DNA of 64,000 bases from F1-120-MAGs118 sp013360535 (GTDB taxonomy: Bacteria > Planctomycetota > UBA1135 > GCA-002686595): contig JAPKHC010000001.1 in the NCBI GenBank assembly GCA_026647215.1, positions 62,001 through 126,000 on the forward strand, given 5' to 3'. The translations under genes and the position numbers were made by a program. Position 1 is the first letter of the stretch, and each line of letters opens with the position of its first letter. The notes under the pieces were generated by a model. It searched no databases. It worked only from the letters and a program-made list of their open reading frames with translations, and was not told the DNA's origin. This document shows positions 36,861 to 46,155 of this stretch, one piece after another.

Positions 36861-38545
36861 AGCTGAAATCCAGGGCCGCCGACTTCCGCGTGCGCGAGCT
36901 GCTCACGCCCGATGTGCTCACCAAGAAGGGCGAGCACCGCGTCTACCGCGTGCTCAAGCGCAAGCTGACGTCGCTCGAGGCGGCGGAGGTGCTCGCGCAG
37001 GAGGCGGGCCGCGGCGCCGGCGAGATCTCGATGTGCGGCCTGAAGGACCGTCAGGGCGTGACGACGCAGTACATGTCGATCCGCCACGGCCCCGAGGTGT
37101 CGGTGTCGGGCAGCGACGTGAAGATCGAGACGGTCGGCTTTGCGACCGAGCCGCTCGAGTCGCGCCACAGCGAAGGCAACGCCTTCGAGCTCAACGTGCG
37201 CGGGCTGCGGCAGGACGACATCGCGGCGCTGCGCACGAACCTGCCGCGCGTGCGCAAGCAGGGCGTGGTCAATTACTTTGACGAGCAACGGTTCGGCAAC
37301 CTGCGGCACGGTCAGGGCTGGATCGCGCTCGACCTGATGCGCGGCGACGCCGGGCGCGCGCTCAAGATGCTCGTCGCCGCGCGCTCACTGCACGACGACC
37401 CGCGCTCGAAGACGCTCAAGGCGGCGCTGCGCGAGAACTGGGGCGACTGGGGGGCCTGCCGCGACATAGCCGGCAAGCTCGGGGCGCACCACTCGGTGTT
37501 CGAGCACCTGCGCAAGCATCCCGAGGATCCCGCGGGTGCGTTCTTCCACGTCGGCGGCCGCATCCGCCTGATCCACCTGTACGCCTACCAGTCGCACGCG
37601 TGGAACCGTGCGGTGGCGGACTTCGTGCGCGAGCACGTGCCGCTCGAGCGCCGCATCGTCGTCGACAGCGAAGAAGGCCCGCTGGTGTACCCCGACGAGC
37701 GCGAGCTCCTGCCGGTGCCCGCGGACGCGACCTTCCGCCTTCCGGGGCCGGGCCTCGAGGACGTGATCGATCCGGTGCAGCGTGGGCTGCTCGCGGACGT
37801 GCTCGCAGCGGACCGGATCTCGCCGGCGCAGTTCCGCATCGAAGGCGTCAGCGGCATGGCGCTCAAGGGCGAGGACCGTCCGCTGTTCGTCGTGCCGCAG
37901 CACCTGCGCGTCCGACCGCCGAAGCCCGACCCGAACGAACGGGGGGCGCTGATGGTGGGCGTGCGCTTCGAGCTGCCGCGCGGCGCCTACGCGACGCTCG
38001 TGACGCGCCGCCTGTTCGAGGCGCCGGGACGCGCGCCGCTGGAGTTCACCGACGGGGGTGGCGAGCTGCCGCGCGAGCGGGGCGAACGCCGTTCGTTCCG
38101 TGCGCCGGAGGGCGACGAGCGTCCGCGGCGTCCGCGTCAGGACGACCGAGGTGGCTACGCTCGCGACGATCGCCGCGGTCCGCCGCGCGACGACCGCAGG
38201 GGCCCGCCGCGCGATGATCGCCGCGGCCCGCCGCGCTTCGATTCCGAGCGCCCGCCGCGGGCTCCGCGCTTCGAGCGCGACGGAGGTCCGGGCCGTTTCG
38301 AGCGTGGGCCCGCACGCGGCTTTGACCGTGGTCCGGCGCGTGGCTTCGACCGTGGTCCGCGCGACGATCGTCCGCCGCAGCCTTGGCGCGAGCGCAGCGG
38401 TCCGCCGCGCGACGACCGGCCGGGACGCTTCGAGCGTGCTCCGGACCGCCCGCCGCGCCGCCCGCGCGCGGACGGGCCGCCGCCGCGTGCACCGCGCAAG
38501 CCGCGGGGCACGGGCTTCGACCGAAAGGACAAGAACGATGGCTGA
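36857..38545 (+). CDS. truD: tRNA pseudouridine synthase D with long Arg/Gly/Asp-rich tail
   Basis: A 562-residue protein. Residues 1-~395 are TruD, with catalytic Asp in CGLKDRQGVTTQYMS, NYFDEQRFG and later GVSGMALKGEDRP. TruD makes pseudouridine 13 in tRNA-Glu. Residues ~398-562 are an added disordered tail of about 165 residues built on DDRRGPPR, RFERGPARGFDRG and PPRRPR units, very basic and RNA-binding in character. Such tails are known on RNA helicases, but I do not recall one on TruD. It follows RluD by ATGA overlap, and its end overlaps the MTAP start by 8 bases. Confidence 0.93.
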   Translation: MKLKSRAADFRVRELLTPDVLTKKGEHRVYRVLKRKLTSLEAAEVLAQEAGRGAGEISMCGLKDRQGVTTQYMSIRHGPEVSVSGSDVKIETVGFATEPLESRHSEGNAFELNVRGLRQDDIAALRTNLPRVRKQGVVNYFDEQRFGNLRHGQGWIALDLMRGDAGRALKMLVAARSLHDDPRSKTLKAALRENWGDWGACRDIAGKLGAHHSVFEHLRKHPEDPAGAFFHVGGRIRLIHLYAYQSHAWNRAVADFVREHVPLERRIVVDSEEGPLVYPDERELLPVPADATFRLPGPGLEDVIDPVQRGLLADVLAADRISPAQFRIEGVSGMALKGEDRPLFVVPQHLRVRPPKPDPNERGALMVGVRFELPRGAYATLVTRRLFEAPGRAPLEFTDGGGELPRERGERRSFRAPEGDERPRRPRQDDRGGYARDDRRGPPRDDRRGPPRDDRRGPPRFDSERPPRAPRFERDGGPGRFERGPARGFDRGPARGFDRGPRDDRPPQPWRERSGPPRDDRPGRFERAPDRPPRRPRADGPPPRAPRKPRGTGFDRKDKNDG

Positions 38546-39416
38546 GGCACAGGCAATCGGCGTGATCGGAGGCTCCGGCCTCTACGAGATCGAAGGACTC
38601 CGCCAAGTCCGCGAGGTGACACTGTCGACTCCGTTCGGCGCGCCCTCGGACAGTTTCATCACCGGCGAGCTCGACGGGATGCGCATGGTGTTCCTGCCGC
38701 GCCACGGCCGCGGCCACCGCATCTCGCCCTCCGAGATCAACTTCCGCGCGAACATCTGGGGCCTCAAGAAGCTCGGGGTCACGCGCGTGCTCTCGCTCTC
38801 GGCCGTCGGTTCGATGCGCGAGGACGTGCACCCCGGCGACTTCGTCGTGATCGACCAGTTCATCGACCGCACGCGCCACCGCGCCGACACGTTCTTCGAG
38901 GACGGCGTCGTCGCGCACGTGATGTTCGCGGATCCGGTGTGCCCGCACATGCGCAAGGTCGCGCTCGACGCGGCGCGCGCGGTGGGCGTCAAGGTCCACG
39001 ACGGCGGCACGTACCTCAACATGGAGGGGCCGCAGTTCTCGACGCGCGCGGAGTCGAAGCTCTACCGCACGTGGGGCGTCGACGTGATCGGCATGACCAA
39101 CCTGCAGGAGGCCAAGCTCGCGCGTGAGGCGGAGCTGTGCTACGCGACGGTCGCGATGGCGACGGACTTCGACTGCTGGCACGAGGAGCACGAGGCGGTC
39201 ACGGTCGAGGCCGTGATCGCGGTCATGGGCCGCAACGTCGGCAACGCGCGCGCGCTGGTCAAGGCCGCGGCGCCGCGGGTGCCGGGGGAGCGCACGTGCG
39301 GCTGCGGCAGCGCGCTGCGCCACGCGATCATGACGTCGCACGCGGCGATTCCGCAGGCGGCGCGCGATCGGCTGGGGCTCCTGATCGACAAGTACGTCAA
39401 GCCCGCGGGCGCCTGA
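38538..39416 (+). CDS. mtnP: S-methyl-5'-thioadenosine phosphorylase (PNP family)
   Basis: A 292-residue purine nucleoside phosphorylase-family enzyme from ATG 38538. Motifs include GVIGGSGLYEI (phosphate loop), PRHGRGHRISPSEINFRAN, LSAVGSMREDVHPGD, YLNMEGPQFSTRAE and MATDFDCWHEEHEAV. The NMEGPQFSTRAE and DFDCWH forms fit methylthioadenosine phosphorylases, which split MTA into adenine and methylthioribose-1-phosphate. A CGCGSALRH pair of Cys near 258-260 resembles the disulfide CXC of thermostable MTAPs. Function is in methionine salvage. It overlaps the end of truD. Confidence 0.92.
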   Translation: MAEAQAIGVIGGSGLYEIEGLRQVREVTLSTPFGAPSDSFITGELDGMRMVFLPRHGRGHRISPSEINFRANIWGLKKLGVTRVLSLSAVGSMREDVHPGDFVVIDQFIDRTRHRADTFFEDGVVAHVMFADPVCPHMRKVALDAARAVGVKVHDGGTYLNMEGPQFSTRAESKLYRTWGVDVIGMTNLQEAKLAREAELCYATVAMATDFDCWHEEHEAVTVEAVIAVMGRNVGNARALVKAAAPRVPGERTCGCGSALRHAIMTSHAAIPQAARDRLGLLIDKYVKPAGA

Positions 39417-39422
39417 GCGCGC

Positions 39423-41180
39423 ATGGGCCCGCTCGAGCGTGCGTCGCGGACCGTCGCTCTCGCTCTCGCGGGCCTCGTCGCGGGCTGCGCGAGCGACCTT
39501 CCGCGCGGGTTCGACGAGAAGCTCGTGCTGACGCAGGTCGGCGGCCCCACGTGGTCGGGCGAGCTGCACCGAGGGCCGAAGGTGGTGCTCTCCAGCGCCG
39601 GCCCGCAGCGTTTCGTGCCGGAACTGCACTCGCGTTTCGAGCGTGAGCGCGCTTTCGAGCGCACGCGTTTCATCGACGGCTTCTACCGCGCTCCAGCGAA
39701 CGACGGCTTCGAGGCGACGCTGGAGCGCGTCGCGAGCGACCTGCGCGCGGCGGGCTTCGGGCGACGACCGGAACTGCTGCTCGAGTGGCTCGAGAAGCCG
39801 CTCGGGAACGGGCGCAAGGCCTGGGCGCCGCTCGCGGGGAGGCTCGCGCTCTCGAGCGCGGGTGCGGAGGTCGTGCTGCACGCTTTCGACGAGCCCGCGG
39901 GCCGCGACCGCACGATGTTGCCGGTCGGAGCGCCGAGCTGTGACGTCAGCGGCGGCATCGCGCTTTCGCTCGACGAGCTCGACGCGGGCGAGATCCTCGC
40001 GACCGACGCTGCGCCGTCGGGGAGCGTGCTGCGCGCGGCGAAGGAGCGTGGCGCGCATGCGGTGCTCAGCGCCGAGCTCGGGCATGTCAACGTCGACCGC
40101 AGCGGGAAGGATCGCCACCTCGACGCGGTTCAGTACCGCGGCGTGCGCTCGGACCTGCCCGTGGCGATGATCTCGCCGCGCTCGCTCGCGACGATCCGCG
40201 AGTGCGTCGCGAAGGATCCGGTCGCGCGGATCACGCTCACGGCCTCGGTGAAGCTCGATGAGCGACCGCTGCGCACGCTGGTCGCGACGGTGCTCGGCAG
40301 CGACCGCGCGCAGGAGGCCGTCGCGATCGCGAGCCACGTGCAGGAGCCGGGCGCGTGCGACAACGCGAGCGGCGTCGCCGGCGTGTGCGAGGCCGCCTGC
40401 GCGCTCGCCAGTGCGCTGCAGGACGGCAAGCTCGAGCTCCCGTCGCGCTCCGTCGTGTTCCTGTTCGGCGACGAGTTCACGCAGAGCTCGATGTGGCTCG
40501 ATGCGACCGCACGCAAGCCCGTTGCGGGCATTTCCGCGGACATGCTCGGGGAATCGCGCGAGCTGACGGGCGCGCGGCCGCTGCTCGAACGCGCTCCGGA
40601 TCCCGCGAACACGAAACTCCTGCCGCCCGACGAGGCGACCGAGTGGGGGAGCGGTCCCGCGCGAAGCGAGCGCACGCTGACGAGCGGCCTTTCGCTGATC
40701 GCGCGCTGCGCGCTCGCGGACGTCGCGGCGATCGAGCCCGGCTGGGAGACGGCCGAGCACCCCTACGAAGGCGGCAGCGACCACAGCGTGTTCCTCGGCC
40801 GCGGCCTGCCCGGCGTGCTCTTCTGGCACTTCACGGACTTCGCCTACCACACCAGCCTCGACCGCATCGAGCACGTCGACGCCGACGAGCTGCGCCGCAT
40901 GAGCGTCGCGGTCGTCGCCACCGCCCTCGCACTCGCCGACCCTCAGCCGGGGGATCTCGATCGTTACCTGCGCTCGAACAACGAGGAGCGCAAGCTGCGC
41001 GTGCAGGCCGCGCTCGAGGCGGGCGACGAGGAGCTCGCCGAGCGCTGGCGCCAGTGGACCGACGCAGTGCGCCAGTGGCTGCGCGTCGAGACGCTGCGCC
41101 TGACTCCCGAGGAACAGGCTTCCCTCGCCCCGGCCGAGTCGGCATCCTCGAACCCCACCCCAGCCAAGGATTCCCGATGA
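39423..41180 (+). CDS. M28-family metallopeptidase lipoprotein
   Basis: A 585-residue protein with a signal peptide ending in lipobox VAGC. The middle residues 150-260 look like a PA-type insert. The M28 metal site includes SHVQEPGACDNASGVAG (His and Asp), FLFGDEF (catalytic Glu; the usual EE is DE), and the distal HisThr in FAYHTSLDRIEHVD. Members are aminopeptidases or glutaminyl cyclase-like enzymes at the surface. The tail after ~510 is charged and helical. It starts 6 bp after MTAP and overlaps the next gene by 4 bases. Confidence 0.85.
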   Translation: MGPLERASRTVALALAGLVAGCASDLPRGFDEKLVLTQVGGPTWSGELHRGPKVVLSSAGPQRFVPELHSRFERERAFERTRFIDGFYRAPANDGFEATLERVASDLRAAGFGRRPELLLEWLEKPLGNGRKAWAPLAGRLALSSAGAEVVLHAFDEPAGRDRTMLPVGAPSCDVSGGIALSLDELDAGEILATDAAPSGSVLRAAKERGAHAVLSAELGHVNVDRSGKDRHLDAVQYRGVRSDLPVAMISPRSLATIRECVAKDPVARITLTASVKLDERPLRTLVATVLGSDRAQEAVAIASHVQEPGACDNASGVAGVCEAACALASALQDGKLELPSRSVVFLFGDEFTQSSMWLDATARKPVAGISADMLGESRELTGARPLLERAPDPANTKLLPPDEATEWGSGPARSERTLTSGLSLIARCALADVAAIEPGWETAEHPYEGGSDHSVFLGRGLPGVLFWHFTDFAYHTSLDRIEHVDADELRRMSVAVVATALALADPQPGDLDRYLRSNNEERKLRVQAALEAGDEELAERWRQWTDAVRQWLRVETLRLTPEEQASLAPAESASSNPTPAKDSR

Positions 41181-42328
41181 CCTCGTCCCGCCAGACCCCC
41201 AGCGGCGTCGATCGCCGCATGCTCCTCGGCGGTTCCGCCGCCGCTGCCGCCGCCTTCGCCTGCGCCGCGACCGGGACGTCGACTTCCGTCCAGTCGGCGC
41301 CGCTGCCGTCGAGCGCGGGTCAGGGCTTTCCCGCGGGACGCACCGGCTATCCGGTGATGGTCGGCAGCGCGAACGCGCTCGCCGGGATGAAGCTGCACTA
41401 CTCCAAGCTCGTCGAGGGCGCCGATCCGCTCGACGCCGCGATCGAGGTCGTCAAGGTGACGGAAGCCGATCCCGAGGACACGAGCGTCGGCCTCGGCGGC
41501 CTGCCGAACGAGGAAGGCGTGGTGCAGCTCGACGCCGCCTGCATGCACGGCCCGACGCACAACTCCGGCGCCGTCGCGTGCATCGAGAACATCCTGCATC
41601 CGAGCGAAGTCGCGCGCCTCGTGATGGAGCGCACCGACCACTGCCTGCTCGTCGGCGAGGGCGCCTACAAGTTCGCGCGCGCGCACGGGCACCCGCACGT
41701 CGAGCTCCTGACGGAATCGACGCGCAAGATCTGGCTCCAGTGGCGCGAGCGGCACTCGAACGACGACGACTGGCTGCCGCCGGCGGCGAAGAAGAACGCG
41801 CGGCTGGGACGCACGCTGCGATATGTCGCGGAGCTCGAGCGCGCGGGCTACGACCACGCCTGGGGCACGATCCACTGCTCCGCGCTCTCGGTGCGCGGCG
41901 AGATCGCGTGCACGACGACCACCAGCGGCCTCGCGTTCAAGATCCCTGGCCGTGTCGGTGACTCGCCGATCATCGGCGCGGGCCTGTACTGCGATCAGGA
42001 AGCCGGCAGCGCGGGCGCGACAGGCCGCGGCGAGTCGTCGATCCTGTCGCTGGCGAGCGCCACGATCGTCGAGTACCTGCGGCGCGGCGCCGCTCCGCTC
42101 GACGCGGGCCTCGAGACCGCGCGGCGCGTGGTGCGGCAGGTCGAGCGACAGGCGAAGTGGCAGCCCGAGCTGATGGGTGCCGACGGGAAGCCCTCGTTTG
42201 GCCTGCACCTGTACGTGCTCGCGCTCGACGGCCGCACCGCGGGCGTTTCGCTCAAGGGTGGCGGGCAGTTCGCCGTCGCCGATCCCGAGCGTGGCCCGCG
42301 TCTGGAGCCGCTGGTCTCGGTGACCTGA
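41177..42328 (+). CDS. N4-(beta-N-acetylglucosaminyl)-L-asparaginase (Ntn hydrolase)
   Basis: A 383-residue protein with a Tat-like signal (DRRMLLGGSAAAAAAF). It has GLGGLPNEEGVVQLDAACM, which is diagnostic for glycosylasparaginases, and MHGPTHNSGAVACIENIL. The nucleophile should be Thr231 in WGTIHCSAL, exposed by self-cleavage before it; the usual setting is DTIG. Later GRVGDSPIIGAG and GSAGATGRGE carry the substrate Arg, Asp and Thr. It removes N-linked sugar from asparagine during glycoprotein degradation outside the cytoplasm, and may work with the M28 peptidase upstream. Overlaps that gene's stop. Confidence 0.87.
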   Translation: MTSSRQTPSGVDRRMLLGGSAAAAAAFACAATGTSTSVQSAPLPSSAGQGFPAGRTGYPVMVGSANALAGMKLHYSKLVEGADPLDAAIEVVKVTEADPEDTSVGLGGLPNEEGVVQLDAACMHGPTHNSGAVACIENILHPSEVARLVMERTDHCLLVGEGAYKFARAHGHPHVELLTESTRKIWLQWRERHSNDDDWLPPAAKKNARLGRTLRYVAELERAGYDHAWGTIHCSALSVRGEIACTTTTSGLAFKIPGRVGDSPIIGAGLYCDQEAGSAGATGRGESSILSLASATIVEYLRRGAAPLDAGLETARRVVRQVERQAKWQPELMGADGKPSFGLHLYVLALDGRTAGVSLKGGGQFAVADPERGPRLEPLVSVT

Positions 42329-42335
42329 CCGACGG

Positions 42336-43541
42336 TCAGCGCTCGCGGACCGGACCGCGCGGCGGCGTGGCGAGCGCGGCGGCGAACTCGCGCTCGCTGA
42401 TGCGGCCGTCCTCGTCCGCGTCGAGCGAGGCGATCACCGTCGCGATGCGCGCGCCCATCGACACCGAGCCCTGCAGCACACGCAGGTCCTCGCTGCTGAT
42501 GAAGCCGTCGCCGTCGAGGTCGAGGCGGCGGAAGTGCGGCACCGGGCCGACGATCTGCGGCGGCGCCGCGGCGGTGGCGACGGTCAGCGGACGCGGCTCG
42601 GCCTTGCCGAACAGCTCGACGACGTTCTTCGCGCCCTGCTTGGGCGTGACCTTGGTCTCGGTCGGCAGCGCGAGCGAGTAGGAGAGCGCGCGCGAGAGCT
42701 GGAACAGCTCGTCGGAGCCGACGCGCCGGTCGCCGTCCGAGTCGACGGCTTCCAGCACGCTCTCGAGGTCGTCCGCGGAACGGCCGTACTCGGCGAGCAG
42801 CGCGGGCAGCTCGCTCGCGTCGAGCATGCCGTCGGAGTCCGTGTCGAAGGCGACGCGCAGTTGTTCGGGCGTGCGCGGGGCCACGGCCTCGGTCGCAAGC
42901 CGCTGGCGCGGCGTGAGGAACGTGCCCGTGCGCTGCACGAGCTCGTCGTAGCGCGTCATGAACTCGCGCGACGTCACGCGACCGTCGTGGTCGCGGTCGT
43001 ACTGCGTGAACTCGAGCCGGTCGCAGTCGAAGGCGTCGCGCAGCTCGCGGAAGGAGAGCCAGCCCGAGCGATCGGCGTCGACGCCGAGGAAGATCGGGCG
43101 CTCGAGCTCGCGCCACTGCGGCGAACCGGGCTCGACCCCCGGAGGCGGTGCGACGGCGAGCGGCGCATCGCTGCCCTCGGTCAGTCCGGCGCGGCGGCGG
43201 TCGTCCTCCGCCAGCACCTTGTCGATCTGCGCCACGAGGTCGAGGAACTTCTTCTCGCCCGCGGCGAGCGGAGACGGCTTCGCCGGGGTCGGCGCGGGCG
43301 TGGGCAGCGGCGCCGGGGCCGCACCTCCGCGCACCAGCGGCGCGTTGGCGCTCGTTCCGCCCTTTTTCTTCTTGGCGCCGAAGACGCCGCCGCCCGCGCG
43401 GCCCCCGGCGCGGGCTCCACCGCCACCACGACGGCCGCCGCCACCGCCGCGACGGCCACGCTGGGCCTCGGCGTCGGGCGCGAAGACGAGCGCGAAGGCC
43501 ACGGCGAACAGGGCCAGTCGAGAGAGGCGCGAGAACTTCAA
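42336..43541 (-). CDS. Secreted EF-hand protein with six calcium loops
   Basis: A 401-residue protein. The start appears to be TTG 43541, the first codon that leads into the signal peptide ending in DAEA. A Gly/Arg-rich linker and Pro/Ala stretch follow. Six EF-hand loops are visible: DADRSGWLSFRE, DRDHDGRVTSRE, DTDSDGMLDASE, DSDGDRRVGSDE, DLDGDGFISSED and DADEDGRISERE. All keep acidic residues at positions 1, 3, 5 and 12 (one has Arg at 6). It probably binds calcium in the periplasm or outside. Role otherwise unknown. It lies 48 bp downstream of the lon gene on the same strand. Confidence 0.82.
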   Translation of the reverse strand: MKFSRLSRLALFAVAFALVFAPDAEAQRGRRGGGGGRRGGGGARAGGRAGGGVFGAKKKKGGTSANAPLVRGGAAPAPLPTPAPTPAKPSPLAAGEKKFLDLVAQIDKVLAEDDRRRAGLTEGSDAPLAVAPPPGVEPGSPQWRELERPIFLGVDADRSGWLSFRELRDAFDCDRLEFTQYDRDHDGRVTSREFMTRYDELVQRTGTFLTPRQRLATEAVAPRTPEQLRVAFDTDSDGMLDASELPALLAEYGRSADDLESVLEAVDSDGDRRVGSDELFQLSRALSYSLALPTETKVTPKQGAKNVVELFGKAEPRPLTVATAAAPPQIVGPVPHFRRLDLDGDGFISSEDLRVLQGSVSMGARIATVIASLDADEDGRISEREFAAALATPPRGPVRER

Positions 43542-43589
43542 GCGAGGAGCATCGTGGTTCGGAGGGCGGCGCTTCGCAAGGGCGGAGTT

Positions 43590-46091
43590 TCAGCCCGAGC
43601 GCCGACGCCGGCGGGCGTGGCTCGCGGCGGCCTTGGGCGGCGGCAGCGGGGCGACGGGCTTGGAGTCGGCCGGAGCGGGAGGCGGAGCGGAGTCGAGCGG
43701 CCGGCGCAGCGTCAGGGCCCAGCCGAGGGCCTCGCTCACGTGCTCGACCGTGCGGATCTCCAGCCGCCGGCGCACCTCGCGCGGCAGGCGCGAGACGTCG
43801 TCGGCGTTGCGCGCCGGGACGACGACCGTGCGCACGCCGGCGCGCAGCGCGGCGAGCAGCTTCTCGCGCAGGCCGCCGATCGGCAGCACCGCACCGTGCA
43901 GCGAGATCTCGCCCGTCATCGCGACGTCGTGGCGCACGCTCGTGCGCGTCAGCACGCTGACGAGCGAGGTCGCGACCGCGATGCCGGCGGACGGGCCGTC
44001 CTTGGGGATCGCGCCCGCGGGGAAGTGCAGGTGCACGTCGAGGCGCTCGAGCGCATCCGGCTCGAGGCCCATGCGCGGCAGCTGCATGCGCACCCACGAC
44101 AGCGCGGTCTGCACGGACTCGCGCATGACCTCGCCGATCGAGCCCGTGAGCTGCACGCGACCGGCACCGGGCATCGCGAGCGCCTCGATCGGCAGCAGCG
44201 CCCCGCCGAGATTGGTCCACGCGAGGCCGCACACGACGCCGATCCGCGCTTCGGAAGTGTGCACGAATGGATCGAGGTTCGGCGAGCCGAGCAACACGGG
44301 AAGCTGGCTCTTCTCCACGTGCAGGCCGGCGCCGTCGCGCACGAGCGAGACGGCGGCCTTGCGCGAGAGCGAGTCGAGGCAGCGCTGGAGCGCGCGCACG
44401 CCGGGTTCGGCGGTGTAGCTGCGCACGACGTCGACCAGCGCGCCGCGCGAGAGCGTCAGGTCGCGCGGCCCAAGTCCCGCGACCTCGCGCGCGCGCGGCA
44501 GCAGGTGCTCGCGCGCGATGGCGAGCTTCTCGGTCTCGGTGTAGCTGCCGAAGGGAATGATCTCGAGGCGGTCGGCGAGCGGCTCGGGCACGGGCTCGAG
44601 GTCGTTGGCCGTCACGAGGAACAGGCACTCGGACAGGTCGAAGGGCACGCCGAGGTAGTGGTCGACGAACTCGCGGTTCTGCTCGGGATCGAGGATCTCG
44701 AGCAGCGCGCTCGAGGCGCGGCTCCAGCCGCCCAGGTGCAGCTTGTCGAGCTCGTCGAGCAATACGACGGGGTTGCGCACGCCCGCGCGCGCGAGGCCGG
44801 AGAGCAGCTTGCCCGGAACGGCGCCCGCGTGTGCGAGGTGACGGCCGCGCAGCTCACCCTCGTCGGAGGAACCGACGTGGATGTGCACGAATTGCCGCCC
44901 GAGCGCCTCGGCGACCGCGCGCGCCATGCTCGTCTTGCCCGTGCCCGAAGGCCCGAGGAAACACAGCACGGTGCCGCGCGAGCTGCCGGAGAGGTGGCGC
45001 ACGGCGAGGAACTCGGCGACACGTTCCTTCACGTCCTCGAGGCCGGTGTGCGTGAGGTCGAGCGCGGTGACGAGGCGCTGGAACTCGTGGCGCGAGGCCT
45101 CGGGATCTTTCGTGCTCGCGCCCCACGGCAGTTCGAGCAGCCACTCGATCCAGTTGCGGATGCGGCTCGATTCCTCGCTGCCGGGGCCCGAGCGCCGCAG
45201 GTGCGCCAGCTCGCGCGCGCAGGCGCGGCGCGCCGCTTCGCTGAGGTCGGCCTTCGCCACACGCTCCTCGAGCTCACGCGCGAGCGACTCGACCGGGTCG
45301 TCGAGCCCCAGCTCGCGTTCGATCACGCCGAGCTGTTCCTTGAGCAGCTGGCGGCGCAGCTCCTCCTCGACCTTGCCCTGCAGCGACGTGCTGACGTTGG
45401 CGCGCGCGATCTCGTGCGCGGCGAGTTCCGCGAGCAGCTCGAGGCGGCGCGCGACGTCGCTCTCGCCGAGCAGGCGCGCGCGGTCGGAGTAGGCGAGGTG
45501 CAGGCGCGAGGCCGCGAGGTCGCTGAAGTGGCCGGCGGCGGAGCTGTTGAGCGCCAGCACGCGCGGGAGTTCCGGGGAGTAGCGGCTGTCGACGCGCACG
45601 AGCTCGTCGACGAGCTTGCGCGCGCGCTCGACGAGCTCGCGCAGCCGCGCCTCGTCCTGCGGCGGCACCTCGACCTCGCCGGTCGTGACCGCGAAGAACC
45701 CGGCGGAGTCGTCGATCGAGCGCAGTGCGACGCGCCGCAGACCCTGCAACACCACGCGCCGCGAGCCGTCGGGCAGGCGCGTCGTGTCGAGCACGCGGCA
45801 CAACGTGCCGATGCGCGCGAGCTTCGCCGGCGTGGTCTCCCCTTCGAGGTCCGCGAGCGGCAACGCGACGATCGGAGCGTCACCTTCGGGATGTTCGTCG
45901 AGCGCGCGCAGGTTCTCCTTGCGATGCACGTCGAGGGTCGCGACGGAACGCGGGAACACCACGGTGCTGCGCACCGCGAGCGCGATCAGGGGAGCCGAGC
46001 CGGGAGCATGGGTGGGGACCAAGCGAACGGGCGGGGGGCCCGCGACGGCCTCTTTCGGGCGATCCGCGGCCCAAAATGGCGCTGCACCCAC
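43590..46091 (-). CDS. lon: Lon-type ATP-dependent protease
   Basis: About 833 residues from GTG 46091; TTG 46022 is another possible start and neither has a clear ribosome site. The N-terminal LAN domain includes VRSTVVFPRSV. The ATPase has Walker A GPSGTGKTSMAR and Walker B VVLLDELDKL. The protease domain has the catalytic Ser in PKDGPSAGIAVATS and Lys in GGLREKLLAALRAG. It degrades damaged and regulatory proteins in the cytoplasm. The C-terminus adds a Pro-rich and Arg-rich tail (SHARRRRRSG) not typical of Lon. It sits between the EF-hand gene and a DegT aminotransferase on the same strand. Confidence 0.94.
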   Translation of the reverse strand: MGAAPFWAADRPKEAVAGPPPVRLVPTHAPGSAPLIALAVRSTVVFPRSVATLDVHRKENLRALDEHPEGDAPIVALPLADLEGETTPAKLARIGTLCRVLDTTRLPDGSRRVVLQGLRRVALRSIDDSAGFFAVTTGEVEVPPQDEARLRELVERARKLVDELVRVDSRYSPELPRVLALNSSAAGHFSDLAASRLHLAYSDRARLLGESDVARRLELLAELAAHEIARANVSTSLQGKVEEELRRQLLKEQLGVIERELGLDDPVESLARELEERVAKADLSEAARRACARELAHLRRSGPGSEESSRIRNWIEWLLELPWGASTKDPEASRHEFQRLVTALDLTHTGLEDVKERVAEFLAVRHLSGSSRGTVLCFLGPSGTGKTSMARAVAEALGRQFVHIHVGSSDEGELRGRHLAHAGAVPGKLLSGLARAGVRNPVVLLDELDKLHLGGWSRASSALLEILDPEQNREFVDHYLGVPFDLSECLFLVTANDLEPVPEPLADRLEIIPFGSYTETEKLAIAREHLLPRAREVAGLGPRDLTLSRGALVDVVRSYTAEPGVRALQRCLDSLSRKAAVSLVRDGAGLHVEKSQLPVLLGSPNLDPFVHTSEARIGVVCGLAWTNLGGALLPIEALAMPGAGRVQLTGSIGEVMRESVQTALSWVRMQLPRMGLEPDALERLDVHLHFPAGAIPKDGPSAGIAVATSLVSVLTRTSVRHDVAMTGEISLHGAVLPIGGLREKLLAALRAGVRTVVVPARNADDVSRLPREVRRRLEIRTVEHVSEALGWALTLRRPLDSAPPPAPADSKPVAPLPPPKAAASHARRRRRSG

Positions 46092-46155
46092 GAAATCGGC
46101 CCCGCGGCGGAGGCCACGGGGCCGTTGGAGCGAGTTCCGGGCCGGAAGGGATTTC

